Source of the DNA: Treponema sp.
GTDB taxonomy: Bacteria > Spirochaetota > Spirochaetia > Treponematales > Breznakiellaceae
Length of the DNA: 7,934 nt
NCBI GenBank assembly: GCA_031269405.1
Contig: JAISZE010000005.1
Coordinates: 1 to 7,934, forward strand
Direction of reading: 5' to 3'
In this document: positions 1-7,629 of the stretch, piece by piece
How the letters are laid out: each line of letters opens with the position of its first letter
Position numbering within the stretch: position 1 is the first letter of the stretch
Position numbers and translations under genes: made by a program
The notes under the pieces: generated by a model
What the model saw: the letters and a program-made list of their open reading frames with translations, nothing else
Databases searched by the model: none
Told to the model about the DNA's origin: nothing

Positions 1-1
1 T

Positions 2-106
2 ATATCATTGTATTATTCGAATCACGCAGGACATGGCATAGCCTTCTCAAGTCTCACCGGCATAGCCGGTGGTTTTATCAATTTCAATAAGCCGGTTTCT
101 TCATAA
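2..106 (+). CDS. Possible C-terminal end of an upstream gene (partial)
   Basis: An open frame enters from the left edge and runs 34 codons to a TAA at 104-106. Its translation is rich in Gly, Ser and small hydrophobics and contains GHGIAF and GFINFNKPVSS, which looks more protein-like than the other two forward frames. I cannot name a family from so short a tail. A competing reading is the frame that stops at 39-41, which would place the hairpin at 55-71 just after the gene as its terminator. Which frame is real depends on sequence left of the window. Confidence 0.35.
   Translation: MSLYYSNHAGHGIAFSSLTGIAGGFINFNKPVSS
55..79 (+). terminator. Hairpin with short U tract, candidate terminator
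   Basis: CACCGGC (55-61) pairs perfectly with GCCGGTG (65-71) around a three-base loop and is followed by GTTTTATC. This is a short G+C-rich stem with a modest T run, suitable for ending a rightward transcript from outside the window. If the frame ending at 106 is the real gene, the hairpin would lie inside its coding sequence and a terminator role would be unlikely. Confidence 0.35.
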
Positions 107-415
107 TATTCCTTTTTTCAAAAGCGGGTTTAATATCCGCCTAGGAGGACTAAACTTGACCCGCATTATTCGTGAAATGCCGGGAGATGAGGAAAGCCCG
201 GGGAAAACAGCAGACCAAAAGTCTGATGGAATTCCCCACCGGAGCGTATCGGAAGACTTGACGCCGGCGTCAAGTCTTTCCATAGCACAGCAGGACTCTA
301 CAAGCGTTTTTCCCAAGATTCTCCCCGCTCCCGTGTTACCAAGGCGTGATCGTGGGTTAAGTTTAGCCCTTTGCTGGGGGGTCGGTTGGTTCCCCCCTTT
401 TATATAAAATTCCAT
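101..415 (-). CDS. Doubtful 104-codon ORF across the structured block
   Basis: This leftward frame starts MEFYIKGGNQPTPQQ and ends NPLLKKGIL. Expression signals upstream are good: GAGGA at 422-426 lies six bases from the ATG, and a TTGACA/TATAAA promoter sits at 451-477. Against it, the product is rich in Arg, Ser and Pro, has no domain I recognise, and is encoded by sequence whose helices and long palindrome already explain its lack of stops. It could be a real small protein, or an artefact of a leftward RNA. I list it because of the ribosome site, not because of the protein. Confidence 0.25.
   Translation of the reverse strand: MEFYIKGGNQPTPQQRAKLNPRSRLGNTGAGRILGKTLVESCCAMERLDAGVKSSDTLRWGIPSDFWSAVFPGLSSSPGISRIMRVKFSPPRRILNPLLKKGIL
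120..401 (+). ncRNA. Unrecognised structured RNA candidate (or fold-back repeat)
   Basis: The block has a nested set of helices that I read directly. 144-162 pairs with 354-372 (19 positions, one A-C mismatch, three G-U) as a closing helix. Inside it are GCATT 163-167 with 176-180; 181-184 with 197-200; 201-205 with 232-236 capping hairpin 211-215/221-225; and 237-246 with 326-335 (one C-C mismatch). The last encloses the palindrome at 251-280. A further hairpin, 124-129/135-140, lies just upstream, and a terminator-like stem at 376-397 lies just downstream. More G-U pairs are formed on the plus strand, and the T run also favours plus. The minus strand has the better promoter, so strand is not settled. 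GAGGAAAG at 190-197 recalls a conserved RNase P segment, but the matching 3' ACAGAA element and the expected length are absent. It also does not show tmRNA, SRP or common riboswitch signatures I know. Confidence 0.45.
251..280. repeat. Loopless 30-base palindrome
   Basis: The arms meet between 265 and 266 with no loop. Thirteen consecutive base pairs (253-278) are perfect, followed by a G-T and a G-C pair out to 251/280, and three more pairs after one mismatch (247-249 with 282-284). The core is TTGACGCCGGCGTCAA. As RNA it would need to open several central bases. As DNA it could form a cruciform or bind a dimeric protein. Confidence 0.85.
376..405 (+). terminator. G6/C6 intrinsic terminator candidate
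   Basis: Six G (376-381) pair with six C (392-397) around a ten-base loop, followed at once by TTTTATAT. This is a good rho-independent terminator shape for rightward transcription. It lies four bases beyond the closing helix of the structured block, as expected at the 3' end of a free-standing RNA. Confidence 0.6.
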
Positions 416-640
416 TTTTCATCCTCAGAAAAACGATTTACTAAGAATAGTTTATACCAGGTTTTTCCGGTTGTCAAGAACATTTTTCAAAAAAATTCAA
501 GATTTTTTCTTTTTTTTTATAAAAAAGCTTAACATAATTTAATTATTTTAATGAACCAGACAGAGCTTTTTTGAATATAATATATATTGTTTTTAATATA
601 TATAAAAACACAATGAATCGTTTTTCCATAAAACACGGAA
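402..640. other. Very A+T-rich intergenic stretch
   Basis: No convincing gene lies here apart from the leader of the doubtful ORF. The stretch has long T and A runs (for example 502-519) and two clear inverted repeats: AAAAAAGCT at 521-529 with AGCTTTTTT at 564-572, and a 9-bp A/T stem, 580-588 with 595-603, around a GTTTTT loop. It contrasts sharply with the balanced composition of the flanking genes. It may carry promoters or UP-like elements, but the A/T richness gives too many chance -10 matches to choose among. Confidence 0.6.
451..477 (-). promoter_or_regulatory. Leftward sigma70-type promoter candidate
   Basis: Read on the minus strand there is a perfect TTGACA (477-472), a 15-base spacer and TATAAA (456-451) preceded by TGG, an extended -10 pattern. 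The spacer is short of the ideal 17, which the extended -10 could offset. Transcription would begin near 444 and cross the structured block leftward, giving a 29-base leader before the ATG at 415. A hairpin at 140-124 followed on this strand by TTTTG could end it. Confidence 0.45.
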
Positions 641-731
641 CATGGAGCCCATGGCTACTCCCCTAGCGGACGTTACACCCCAAGGCCCCTCCGCGCAAGC
701 GGGCTCCTAGGTATGTACCCTTCGCTACGAA
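640..731. repeat. G+C-rich folded patch, possible dispersed intergenic repeat
   Basis: GGAGCCC (644-650) pairs perfectly with GGGCTCC (701-707), and ACAT 640-643 could add pairs with ATGT 713-716. Inside are GCTA/TAGC (654-657, 664-667), GCGGA/TCCGC (666-670, 690-694) and CCGC-GCAA-GCGG (691-702), some of which compete. TTCG-CTA-CGAA follows at 721-731. The patch sits downstream of lptD as a G+C island next to A+T-rich DNA. It lacks the U run expected of an lptD terminator on the minus strand. I infer a repeat unit or structured RNA but cannot name it. Confidence 0.4.
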
Positions 732-751
732 TCAAAGATGCTGATTTTTTT
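730..751 (+). terminator. Weak hairpin with T7 run beside the lptD stop
   Basis: AATCA (730-734) pairs with TGATT (742-746) around a seven-base loop, leading into a run of T ending at 751. It would act on rightward transcripts only, guarding the 3' end of the leftward lptD from convergent transcription or ending an RNA made from the 640-731 patch. The stem is short and A/T-rich. Confidence 0.3.
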
Positions 752-3700
752 ACTTAAAGGTGATCTTGTCTTTCTCGTAAGTCATCTCAGTGCGTATCTC
801 TTCAATAGGCACCCATTGGACCAGGAAGGAGATCTGGTTGTTAAACTTGTAATGCCAGTCCGATTTAGAACCCGTTTGATCCAGATAAGGTGAAAGCGTT
901 ATGCCCAGCTTGGCGTTCCAATCGCCCAGGTGGTGAACCATAGTGAGGTTAAAGGACTTGAGCTTGAACCCCGAGCTCCGCCGCAGTTCAGGATCGTCGA
1001 AGCGAAAGGAATTGATCAGATCCTTGAAAAAATTAGTCTCCAGCCCGGAGGGAAGATCCACAGAGGTGGAAAAGAAGGGCAGGTCCTGGAAGTAACGGTA
1101 AATCTGAGAATTTGCGGAAGATGTGGAAAAACTCAGTTCCATGAAATTAGCGATTCCCACAGAGAAGCCCAGGGAAAATGACAGGGAAGAATAGGTATAG
1201 CGCTGAAGATCGAATTTTATTCCCGAATTCACATCTACCGAAAAGGAAAGACGCTTGTTCCAGAGCTGGTCTTTCTTGAAACTCTTCCGGAAATTGAGGG
1301 AAAGGTCCAGGGGATTAAGGTCTTTGCCACCGTATTGTTCCCAGCCTATGGGCTTTGGAGTAGACGAAGTGTCGTATTTTACTCGGTACGGCATGCCGTA
1401 AGTCATAGTATAGATCGCCGAGAAGGTATAGGACGCCGGGGATCCGCCCAGGTTGAGGGAGGATCTGATGTTGGTGTATTCCTCTTGTTCAGGATCGTAG
1501 ACGATGTACTGCTGGAAAGAACCAAAGGAGCCGAACTTGAGGGTCTCGGTAACATTGACAGGCTTGAAGACCCGCTTGTCTTCGTCCCAGGGTTCGGTAA
1601 TCGAAGTATTGGCGCTGGTCTCGCTGATCCAGGCCCTGACGGTCGCGCTCGCATCCAGGGAGGCGTCCTTTGGGGGCAGGACTGCCGAAACCGTAAGGTT
1701 CTGGTTGTAATCCATAACCGAAGCGGCAATGCTGGCCGAAACGCTGTGGGTATTCAGCTTTTCCTTGGTCCAATCCCCGTGTTCCCAGTCCCAGATAGGG
1801 TTGTCTTCCGTGTCCGTCACCCCGGAGCCGTCAAACTTGGTCCGCGCAAGAAGCCCCCCAAGGCTGTACTTAAGGCTGGTATTACCCCAGACAGAGCTGC
1901 GGTAAAAGGGCTTGACACTGGTAGATGCTTCCCAGGTAGAGGTAACATAGGTTTGATTGTAAGCCCGTTCCCTGGCGGCTTCTATCTGCCCTGTAGAAAC
2001 GAATTCCTCGGCTTCTTCATTAATGTAATTATAGCCCTGCCAGGCGCCGGTACCGTTGAGCCTGAAAGAACCCGAATAAGCCCCGCTGCCTGAGTGGGGG
2101 GTCAGAGAAACACCTATACTACTGTTCGCGTTGATTCTGGACAGCATGGAAGAGATCTCGCTCCAGTCTATATCCTCTTTGGTTTTCCAGTTATAAGGAG
2201 AAGTTCTGAACTGAAGCTCGGAGCCAAAGGTAGGGTTCAAGTTATAATCAAAAGCTATACGGGGACCCCCGGAACGGGAAGTTTCAAAAAGCTGGCTCAG
2301 AGCCGGAGGCGCCAGGCTGTAGGGATCCTGCGGGACTTTTTGGGCCTGTATCTGATTCGGGACCTCTTCATCTCCCCAGGGAGACCGGGGAAGGGCCGGT
2401 AAAAGGGAATCGCCCGGGGCTGCGGCTTTTTCCTGCCCTGCCGGCGCGGCGGTCCGGGTGGAAACGGCGCTCCCTGATGTATAAGGGGTTCCTCTCAAAG
2501 AAGCGTTCGCCGACAGGATGGTAAATTTATTGGGATAAAAAAACATATAGTCCGGGTTGGGAGGGGCCGTAACTACGGCATGGGCGGTTAATATCCGGCT
2601 GCCGAAATTTAGGGAACTGGAAATGCTGGAAACAGAGAAGGACGAAATGTAAGGAGCTAGGGAGGGAAAGGAAGGTGAAAAGCGTCCGTTGAGGGTCCAG
2701 GCATAGGATGAAAGATAGGTATCCTCTGTTTCCTGAGTAGCCGCTGTGGCCCCTTCGCGGAGCATGGAAAGCCAGTCCAGTTCCTCTGAGCGGTTCAAAA
2801 AATCCCGGTTTACATAAGGGTCCGAATAATAGGGAAACGCCCAGGACAGGGAACTGTTGGCTGCGGATACGGATCCGGTCATGTTAAAACGGTAGCGCAA
2901 GGGGATCTCACGAGAGAAAAGCCGGGACGAATTCCATTCGCTGACGCCGTCATAACGGGGAAAGGGGGTGCTGACGCTTCCCATAGGATAGATATTCCTC
3001 GTAAGCCCAAGGCCGAAGGAAAGATCAAAGGCCCCAAAGGCCCCTTTTCTGGGCAGAGCCAGTTCGGTCCCCAGGTAGGCCCCAAGATTCGCATAAGCGT
3101 CAAAAAGCACCGACAGCCGGGTATCGTTGGGATCCCGGTATTTTTTTCCCGTACTCCTTAGAAATACTCCTTCACGGACTTTTTCCATATCCGCAGAACT
3201 TCCAAAGATTTTGGTTATTGAATTTTCCGATGTTCCCGATGTTTTGGGCCGCCCCAGGATATAGGTAGTAGTTTGCAGAAAGGTTCCCTCTCTGCTGCGG
3301 AACCCCACCACGGGGTGGAAAACAATTTCGTCAGATGGATAAAAGAAGAAAGGCAGATAGAGGACTGGTACATTCCCTACCTTGAGCACAGCGTTGAGGA
3401 TCGCCCAGTCGGAACCAGGGAGGAGCCAAAGCTTTGAGGCGTTCAGGGACCAGTAGGCTTCCTCGTTTTTGGCGTTTGTTATTTCCGCCCTGGTCAGGAC
3501 CGTCACTTCCTCGCTGTTCCTGGAGATTACGGTTCCGGCAAAACGGTAGGCCGTGTCGTTCCCGGAAATAGAACGTTCCGAAATCCCGTCCATAAAGATG
3601 CTGGACCAATTGTCCAGGTTTACGGTTATGGACTCCCCTTTGAACGTTTCAACCGTGTCGCCTTCTTCTTTAATATATACCACCCCTCCGGAGGCGGTCA

Positions 3701-4208
3701 GGATGTTCCTGGTACGGTTGTACAGAATTTCCCAGGCCGTAACCCGGTGCACGGCGTCTCCGTCCTTGAGGCTTATCACCACATCCCCCCGAAGCCTGGC
3801 ATATTCCTCGTCAACAACGTCCAGGGTAAAGTATTCAGTAGTACGGGCCGATTCAATAGTTATGACTTTGGCCACCGCCGAAAGCGCCCCGGAAGCGGGC
3901 AGTTTGAAGTAGCCGCGCAGACGGTTGGCCAGGTCGTCTTTAGTCCCGCCGTCGCTCAAGCCCAATTCCCGGCACCATGACGCCAGTTCCATAAGGGAGG
4001 AAGTTTTAATTTCCATTTCAAGGATGCCGGCTTCAGGATCATTCGGTTCTTCAGGGTCATTCGATCCTTCCGGATCATCCGGTACTGCGGGATCAGACGG
4101 AGCTTCTGCAGGGGCTTCTATGACAGGAGACGTTTCCTTTCCTTCCTGGGCTTCAATCAGAATCGCAGCCGAGAGAAACAGGATAGCGAAAGAAAGGGGC
4201 CGCTTCAT
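750..4208 (-). CDS. lptD: LptD/OstA-family outer-membrane assembly protein, spirochaete type
   Basis: The 1152-residue product begins with a signal peptide ([20 protein letters not shown]), followed by an acidic Pro-rich linker (21-61), a SAP-like helical segment (about 68-101) and an OstA/LptA-like beta domain (about 113-245, with [13 protein letters not shown] and [12 protein letters not shown]). The motif [16 protein letters not shown] (279-294) marks entry into the LptD barrel. The long remainder is Ser/Thr/aromatic-rich alternating beta strand, interrupted by a Pro/Ala-rich insert near 574-640. LptD normally forms the outer-membrane beta-barrel that delivers lipopolysaccharide to the cell surface. 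Many treponemes lack classical LPS, so the cargo here may be another glycolipid; that is inference. It is longer than E. coli LptD (about 780 residues). The only Cys in the N-terminal part is C79, so the E. coli disulfide pattern is not evident. The last residues are KITFK, so the terminal aromatic common in barrel proteins is one residue in. The ATG overlaps the uvrA stop, and no good ribosome site lies near it. Confidence 0.85.
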   Translation of the reverse strand: MKRPLSFAILFLSAAILIEAQEGKETSPVIEAPAEAPSDPAVPDDPEGSNDPEEPNDPEAGILEMEIKTSSLMELASWCRELGLSDGGTKDDLANRLRGYFKLPASGALSAVAKVITIESARTTEYFTLDVVDEEYARLRGDVVISLKDGDAVHRVTAWEILYNRTRNILTASGGVVYIKEEGDTVETFKGESITVNLDNWSSIFMDGISERSISGNDTAYRFAGTVISRNSEEVTVLTRAEITNAKNEEAYWSLNASKLWLLPGSDWAILNAVLKVGNVPVLYLPFFFYPSDEIVFHPVVGFRSREGTFLQTTTYILGRPKTSGTSENSITKIFGSSADMEKVREGVFLRSTGKKYRDPNDTRLSVLFDAYANLGAYLGTELALPRKGAFGAFDLSFGLGLTRNIYPMGSVSTPFPRYDGVSEWNSSRLFSREIPLRYRFNMTGSVSAANSSLSWAFPYYSDPYVNRDFLNRSEELDWLSMLREGATAATQETEDTYLSSYAWTLNGRFSPSFPSLAPYISSFSVSSISSSLNFGSRILTAHAVVTAPPNPDYMFFYPNKFTILSANASLRGTPYTSGSAVSTRTAAPAGQEKAAAPGDSLLPALPRSPWGDEEVPNQIQAQKVPQDPYSLAPPALSQLFETSRSGGPRIAFDYNLNPTFGSELQFRTSPYNWKTKEDIDWSEISSMLSRINANSSIGVSLTPHSGSGAYSGSFRLNGTGAWQGYNYINEEAEEFVSTGQIEAARERAYNQTYVTSTWEASTSVKPFYRSSVWGNTSLKYSLGGLLARTKFDGSGVTDTEDNPIWDWEHGDWTKEKLNTHSVSASIAASVMDYNQNLTVSAVLPPKDASLDASATVRAWISETSANTSITEPWDEDKRVFKPVNVTETLKFGSFGSFQQYIVYDPEQEEYTNIRSSLNLGGSPASYTFSAIYTMTYGMPYRVKYDTSSTPKPIGWEQYGGKDLNPLDLSLNFRKSFKKDQLWNKRLSFSVDVNSGIKFDLQRYTYSSLSFSLGFSVGIANFMELSFSTSSANSQIYRYFQDLPFFSTSVDLPSGLETNFFKDLINSFRFDDPELRRSSGFKLKSFNLTMVHHLGDWNAKLGITLSPYLDQTGSKSDWHYKFNNQISFLVQWVPIEEIRTEMTYEKDKITFK
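4036..4100 (-). repeat. Degenerate 18-bp tandem repeat in lptD
   Basis: Three full units of 18 bases plus a partial one can be aligned, starting GGATCATTCGG at 4036, GGGTCATTCGA at 4054, GGATCATCCGG at 4072 and GGATCAGACGG at 4090. They encode hexapeptides of form x-D-P-x-x-x ([24 protein letters not shown]) at residues 38-61, just after the signal peptide. The period keeps the frame, so copy-number changes would lengthen or shorten an acidic periplasmic linker without breaking the gene. Confidence 0.75.
4205..4208 (-). promoter_or_regulatory. ATGA stop-start overlap joining uvrA and lptD
   Basis: On the minus strand the four bases ATGA contain the lptD ATG (4208-4206) and the uvrA TGA (4207-4205). 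Upstream of this ATG the nearest purine-rich stretch is GGCGGGA about 16 bases away, too far for a normal ribosome site. Reinitiation by ribosomes finishing uvrA is therefore the likely way lptD is translated. The signal peptide that starts at this ATG supports it as the true start. Confidence 0.7.
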
Positions 4209-7102
4209 TTACGCCGGACTGCATCCCGCCGTTTCTGGCGGTCCTTTTCATGAGGCGCCGCGGATCGTTTGATCCGCGCTTCCAAAAGTTCCTTGATATA
4301 CTGCCCTGTATAGGAAAGAGCGCACCGGGCCACTGCTTCCGGGGTTCCGGTAACCACCAGCCCCCCTCCCCTGTCGCCCCCTTCTGGCCCCAGGTCGATA
4401 AGGTGGTCCGCCTGGAGGAGTACATCCAGGTTATGCTCGATCATCACCACTGTGTTTCCCTGATCCACCAGGCGCTGAATCACTTCCATAAGTTGCTTTA
4501 CATCCGCGAAGTGGAGCCCTGTAGTGGGTTCGTCCAGGATGTAGAGGGTCCTGCCGGTGGAACGCTTGGAAAGCTCCAGGGCCAACTTGACCCGTTGGGC
4601 CTCGCCGCCCGACAGGGTCAGGGCCGACTGGCCGAGCTTCACGTACCCCAGGCCCACGGAAAGGAGGGTTCCCATCTTTCTGGCGATATTAGGGATAGGG
4701 GCGAAAAATTCCGCCGCCTCCTCGATGGTCATGTCCAGCACATCAGCGATGTTCTTTCCTTTATAACGTATCTCCAGGGTTTCCTTATTGAAGCGCTTGC
4801 CGTGGCACGCATCGCAGGTGATGTACACATCAGGAAGGAAGTTCATCTCGATAGTGATGGTTCCGTCTCCTTCGCAGTTCTCGCAGCGGCCCCCGCGGAC
4901 GTTAAAGGAAAAACGCCCCGGCTTATAGCCCCTGGCCTTAGCGTCCGGAAGGCTGGCGAAAAGGTTACGGATCTCGGTAAAGACTTCCACATACGTGACG
5001 GGGTTGGACCTGGGGGTCCGGCCAATAGGACTCTGGTCGATGTCGATGACCTTGTCGATAAACTCCGAACCCTCAAGTTCCTCGTAGTCCCCTTCCTGGC
5101 GGTTGGTGCCGTAGACCCTGTTGGCCAGCGCCGGGTAGAGCACATCCGAAAGCAGCGTCGATTTGCCGGAACCCGAAACTCCGGTGATGCAGGTAAAAAT
5201 ACCCAAAGGAATTTCCACGTCGATGTTTTTCAGGTTATGTTCCGACACGCCCCGGAGGCGCAGAAAATTGCCATTTCCCTCGCGCCGCTCCCCGGGCGTC
5301 TCCATAGTAAGGGTCCCTGCCAGGTACTGGCCCGTGAGGCTTTCCTTGACTTTCATCACCTCTTCAGGGCTGCCCTGGGCAATCACCCTGCCGCCGTGGA
5401 CGCCCGCGCCGGGGCCCAGGTCGACGATGTGGTCCGCTGTACGGAGGGTCTGCTCGTCATGTTCCACAACGATAAGAGTGTTCCCCAGATTGCGGAGGTA
5501 CAGGAGGGTGTCGATAAGGCGCTGGTTGTCCCGCTGGTGGAGGCCGATGCTCGGTTCATCCAGAATGTAGAGCACCCCCACCAGGCTTGAGCCGATCTGG
5601 GTAGCAAGGCGGATGCGCTGGGCTTCGCCGCCTGAGAGCGTCGCCGCCTTCCTTTCCAGCGTGAGGTAATCAAGCCCTACATTTTTCATGAACCCCAGGC
5701 GGGCGTTGATTTCCTTTAATATCTGGGCGGCGATCTTTTTTTCGGTGTTGTTGAATTTGACAGTCTCGAAAAACTTGAGGGAGTCGGTAACCGAAAGGGC
5801 GGTGAGTTCCCAGATGTTCCGCCCTCCTACGGTAACCCCCAGGGCTTCCCGCTTGAGCCGCTTGCCGCCGCATTCTTCGCAGTCCCGCTGGCTCATAAAA
5901 CCTTCAAACCATTCCCTCATGCCCGGGGACTGGGTTTCGTTATACCGCCGCCGCATATCCTCAAGAATGCCCTGGAATTTGGTATTGTAATCGAAGTGGT
6001 TGGTTCCTTCTTTATTTTTGTAATGAATCTCAATGTCCTCATGGGTCCCGTAGAGGAGTATGTCCTTTACCTTTTTAGGCAGGTCCTTTAAGGGCGCGTC
6101 CAGGCTAAACTTGAAGTGTTTTGCGAGGCTTTCAAAACGGCTGCGGTACCAGGCGGAATCGGGGTTGTAAGGGACGATGCCGCGTTCGTTAAACGAAAGG
6201 CTCCAGTCAGGGATGATAAGGCCGGGATCGAACTCCATCTTGACTCCCAGGCCCGAACAACTGGGACAGGCGCCGTAGGGGTTGTTAAAGGAAAAGAGCC
6301 GGGGCTGGAGTTCAGGGATAGAAATGCCGCAGTCAGGGCAGGCGTTTTTCTGGGACACAAAATGCTCGTTTACCTTTTCCTCCCCCTGTTTTTGGGCCAG
6401 GATGAGCATGATCCCGTCCGCAATCTGGAGGGTAGTTTCCACCGAGTCCGCCAGGCGGGTGCGTATGCCGGACCCCACCACCAGGCGGTCAACAATGATC
6501 TCGATGCTGTGCTTTTTCTGTTTGTCCAGGCTGATCTTCTCGTCCAGGTTCACCGGTACCCCGTCGATCCTTGCCCGCACAAAGCCCGCCTTTTTGGCGT
6601 CTTCGATGATCTTCTGATGCTCCCCTTTCTTCCCCCGGATCACCGGCGCCAGAAGCTGCACCCTGTCCCCCTGGCCCAGGGCCATGATGGTTTCTATAAT
6701 CGAGTCCACAGACTGTTCCTTAATCTCCCTGCCGCACTGGGGGCAGTGGGGCACGCCGATGCGGGCGTAAAGGAGGCGGTAATAATCGTAAATTTCCGTC
6801 ACAGTTCCCACGATGGACCTGGGGTTTCTGTGGGTGGTTTTCTGTTCTATCGAGATAGCCGGCGAAAGGCCCTCGATGTAATCCAAATCGGGCTTGTCCA
6901 TGCGGCCCAGGAATTGCCGAGCGTAAGCCGAAAGGCTTTCCACATAACGGCGCTGCCCTTCGGCAAAGATGGTGTCAAAAGCCAAAGAGCTCTTCCCGGA
7001 CCCTGAAAGACCCGAAATGACAATGAGCCTATCCCTGGGCAGTTCCAGGTCGATGTTTTTAAGATTATGCTCCCTGGCGCCCTTTATGATGAGTTTATCC
7101 AT
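4205..7102 (-). CDS. uvrA: UvrABC excinuclease subunit A
   Basis: UvrA is the ATP-dependent damage sensor of nucleotide excision repair; its dimer loads UvrB at lesions. The 965-residue product is full length and has two ABC modules: Walker [10 protein letters not shown] (31-39) and GVSGSGKST (641-649), signatures [12 protein letters not shown] (489-500) and [12 protein letters not shown] (830-841), and Walker [11 protein letters not shown] (513-522) and [10 protein letters not shown] (855-864). Zinc-binding Cys sets are visible at 255/258/279/282 and 740/743/763/766. A third pair of pairs, C120/C123 with C408/C411, matches the extra zinc module known from Bacillus-type UvrA and incomplete in E. 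coli. A basic tail rich in Arg and Lys follows residue 940. A weak AGGT lies eight bases before the ATG. It is preceded by a 78-base gap after the thioesterase and its TGA overlaps the lptD ATG. All key residues are present, so it should be active. Confidence 0.98.
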   Translation of the reverse strand: MDKLIIKGAREHNLKNIDLELPRDRLIVISGLSGSGKSSLAFDTIFAEGQRRYVESLSAYARQFLGRMDKPDLDYIEGLSPAISIEQKTTHRNPRSIVGTVTEIYDYYRLLYARIGVPHCPQCGREIKEQSVDSIIETIMALGQGDRVQLLAPVIRGKKGEHQKIIEDAKKAGFVRARIDGVPVNLDEKISLDKQKKHSIEIIVDRLVVGSGIRTRLADSVETTLQIADGIMLILAQKQGEEKVNEHFVSQKNACPDCGISIPELQPRLFSFNNPYGACPSCSGLGVKMEFDPGLIIPDWSLSFNERGIVPYNPDSAWYRSRFESLAKHFKFSLDAPLKDLPKKVKDILLYGTHEDIEIHYKNKEGTNHFDYNTKFQGILEDMRRRYNETQSPGMREWFEGFMSQRDCEECGGKRLKREALGVTVGGRNIWELTALSVTDSLKFFETVKFNNTEKKIAAQILKEINARLGFMKNVGLDYLTLERKAATLSGGEAQRIRLATQIGSSLVGVLYILDEPSIGLHQRDNQRLIDTLLYLRNLGNTLIVVEHDEQTLRTADHIVDLGPGAGVHGGRVIAQGSPEEVMKVKESLTGQYLAGTLTMETPGERREGNGNFLRLRGVSEHNLKNIDVEIPLGIFTCITGVSGSGKSTLLSDVLYPALANRVYGTNRQEGDYEELEGSEFIDKVIDIDQSPIGRTPRSNPVTYVEVFTEIRNLFASLPDAKARGYKPGRFSFNVRGGRCENCEGDGTITIEMNFLPDVYITCDACHGKRFNKETLEIRYKGKNIADVLDMTIEEAAEFFAPIPNIARKMGTLLSVGLGYVKLGQSALTLSGGEAQRVKLALELSKRSTGRTLYILDEPTTGLHFADVKQLMEVIQRLVDQGNTVVMIEHNLDVLLQADHLIDLGPEGGDRGGGLVVTGTPEAVARCALSYTGQYIKELLEARIKRSAAPHEKDRQKRRDAVRRK

Positions 7103-7166
7103 ATAATTACCTGTACAGAAGAATAGATCAGTAGGGCCGCTGCCTACAAGAGCTTCCCGGCAAACA

Positions 7167-7198
7167 GGCGGCTCCCGGCCTTAGCCGCCTTTTGCGGC
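7167..7198 (-). promoter_or_regulatory. Alternative hairpins over the thioesterase stop codon
   Basis: On the minus strand GGCGGCT (7189-7183) pairs perfectly with AGCCGCC (7173-7167) around nine bases; the final T of the first arm begins the TAA stop. A competing hairpin, GCCGC-AAAAG-GCGGC, uses 7198-7194 and 7188-7184. The first is followed by TGTTTG, a poor U tract, so full termination is doubtful. Partial termination, a pausing site or mRNA end protection between the thioesterase and uvrA are all possible. Confidence 0.45.
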
Positions 7199-7621
7199 CA
7201 GACGCCGGTCCTGCCTTTTTTTAGCCTGATCCCATTCCTGCTTTTCCTCTTCCGTAACAGGCGCAAAAGGAGGAATAGGGACCGGCCTCCCGTCATCATC
7301 AAGGGCGACGAATACAAGGTAGGCCCTGTTGATAAGCCGTTCCGTTCCGGCCAGGGATTCAACAAAGCTGTCAACTTTCACCTCAAGGCTGGTCCTTCCG
7401 GTCCAGGTAACCTGGGCGTCAAGGCGCACTGTTTCATCCAGAAACGCGGGAGCCAAAAACCGCAGGTTATCCACCGCTACTGTCGTGACCTGCCTCCTGG
7501 TATGACGGCGCGCCTCAACAGCCGCCGCTACATCTATCCACGCCATAAGCTGCCCCCCGAAGAGCCGGCTGGTTCCGTTTACATGCGAAGGCATGATTAT
7601 TTGTACCTGGGACGTATGCAT
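7181..7621 (-). CDS. Acyl-CoA thioesterase, hotdog fold (YciA/BFIT-like)
   Basis: The 146-residue product belongs to the cytosolic single-hotdog acyl-CoA hydrolases, which release free fatty acid and CoA and usually act as oligomers. The family core is clear: MPSHVNGTSRLFGGQLMAWID (10-30), with N15 and D30 at the positions of the catalytic Asn and Asp of YciA, then VTTVAVDNLRFLAP (45-58) and a closing strand RLINRAYLVFVALDDDGRP. The tail after residue 118 is charged and probably helical (EEEKQEWDQAKKRQDRR). The ATG at 7621 is preferred because residues 3-9 supply the first beta strand of the fold; the next Met, at residue 10, would remove it. No ribosome site precedes 7621, but a TATAAT box lies eight bases upstream. 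Substrate chain length cannot be told. It heads the leftward group with uvrA and lptD. Confidence 0.9.
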   Translation of the reverse strand: MHTSQVQIIMPSHVNGTSRLFGGQLMAWIDVAAAVEARRHTRRQVTTVAVDNLRFLAPAFLDETVRLDAQVTWTGRTSLEVKVDSFVESLAGTERLINRAYLVFVALDDDGRPVPIPPFAPVTEEEKQEWDQAKKRQDRRLAAKGG

Positions 7622-7629
7622 AAGGCTAT

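Noticed and set aside
190..197. GAGGAAAG as a sign of RNase P RNA
   Set aside because: The conserved 3' partner ACAGAA and the flanking P4 architecture are missing, and the enclosed length of about 230 bases is too short for bacterial RNase P.
120..401. CRISPR array or insertion sequence
   Set aside because: There are no regularly spaced direct repeats, no transposase fragment and no obvious target-site duplication next to 144 and 372.
69..407. Rightward 112-codon ORF across the structured block
   Set aside because: Poor ribosome site, low-complexity Ser/Pro/Arg composition, no recognisable domain, and it reads through the terminator hairpin. Absence of stops is explained by G+C-rich paired sequence.
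2279..2500. Frameshift or gene break in lptD at the Pro/Ala-rich insert
   Set aside because: The reading frame is continuous on both sides and beta-strand character resumes at about residue 648, so it reads as an in-frame loop.
4250..5590. Long 446-codon rightward ORF opposite uvrA
   Set aside because: It is the complement of well-conserved uvrA codons; the product has no domain and no ribosome site. Other ORFs opposite uvrA (6116-7006) and lptD (1335-2093) are the same kind of shadow.
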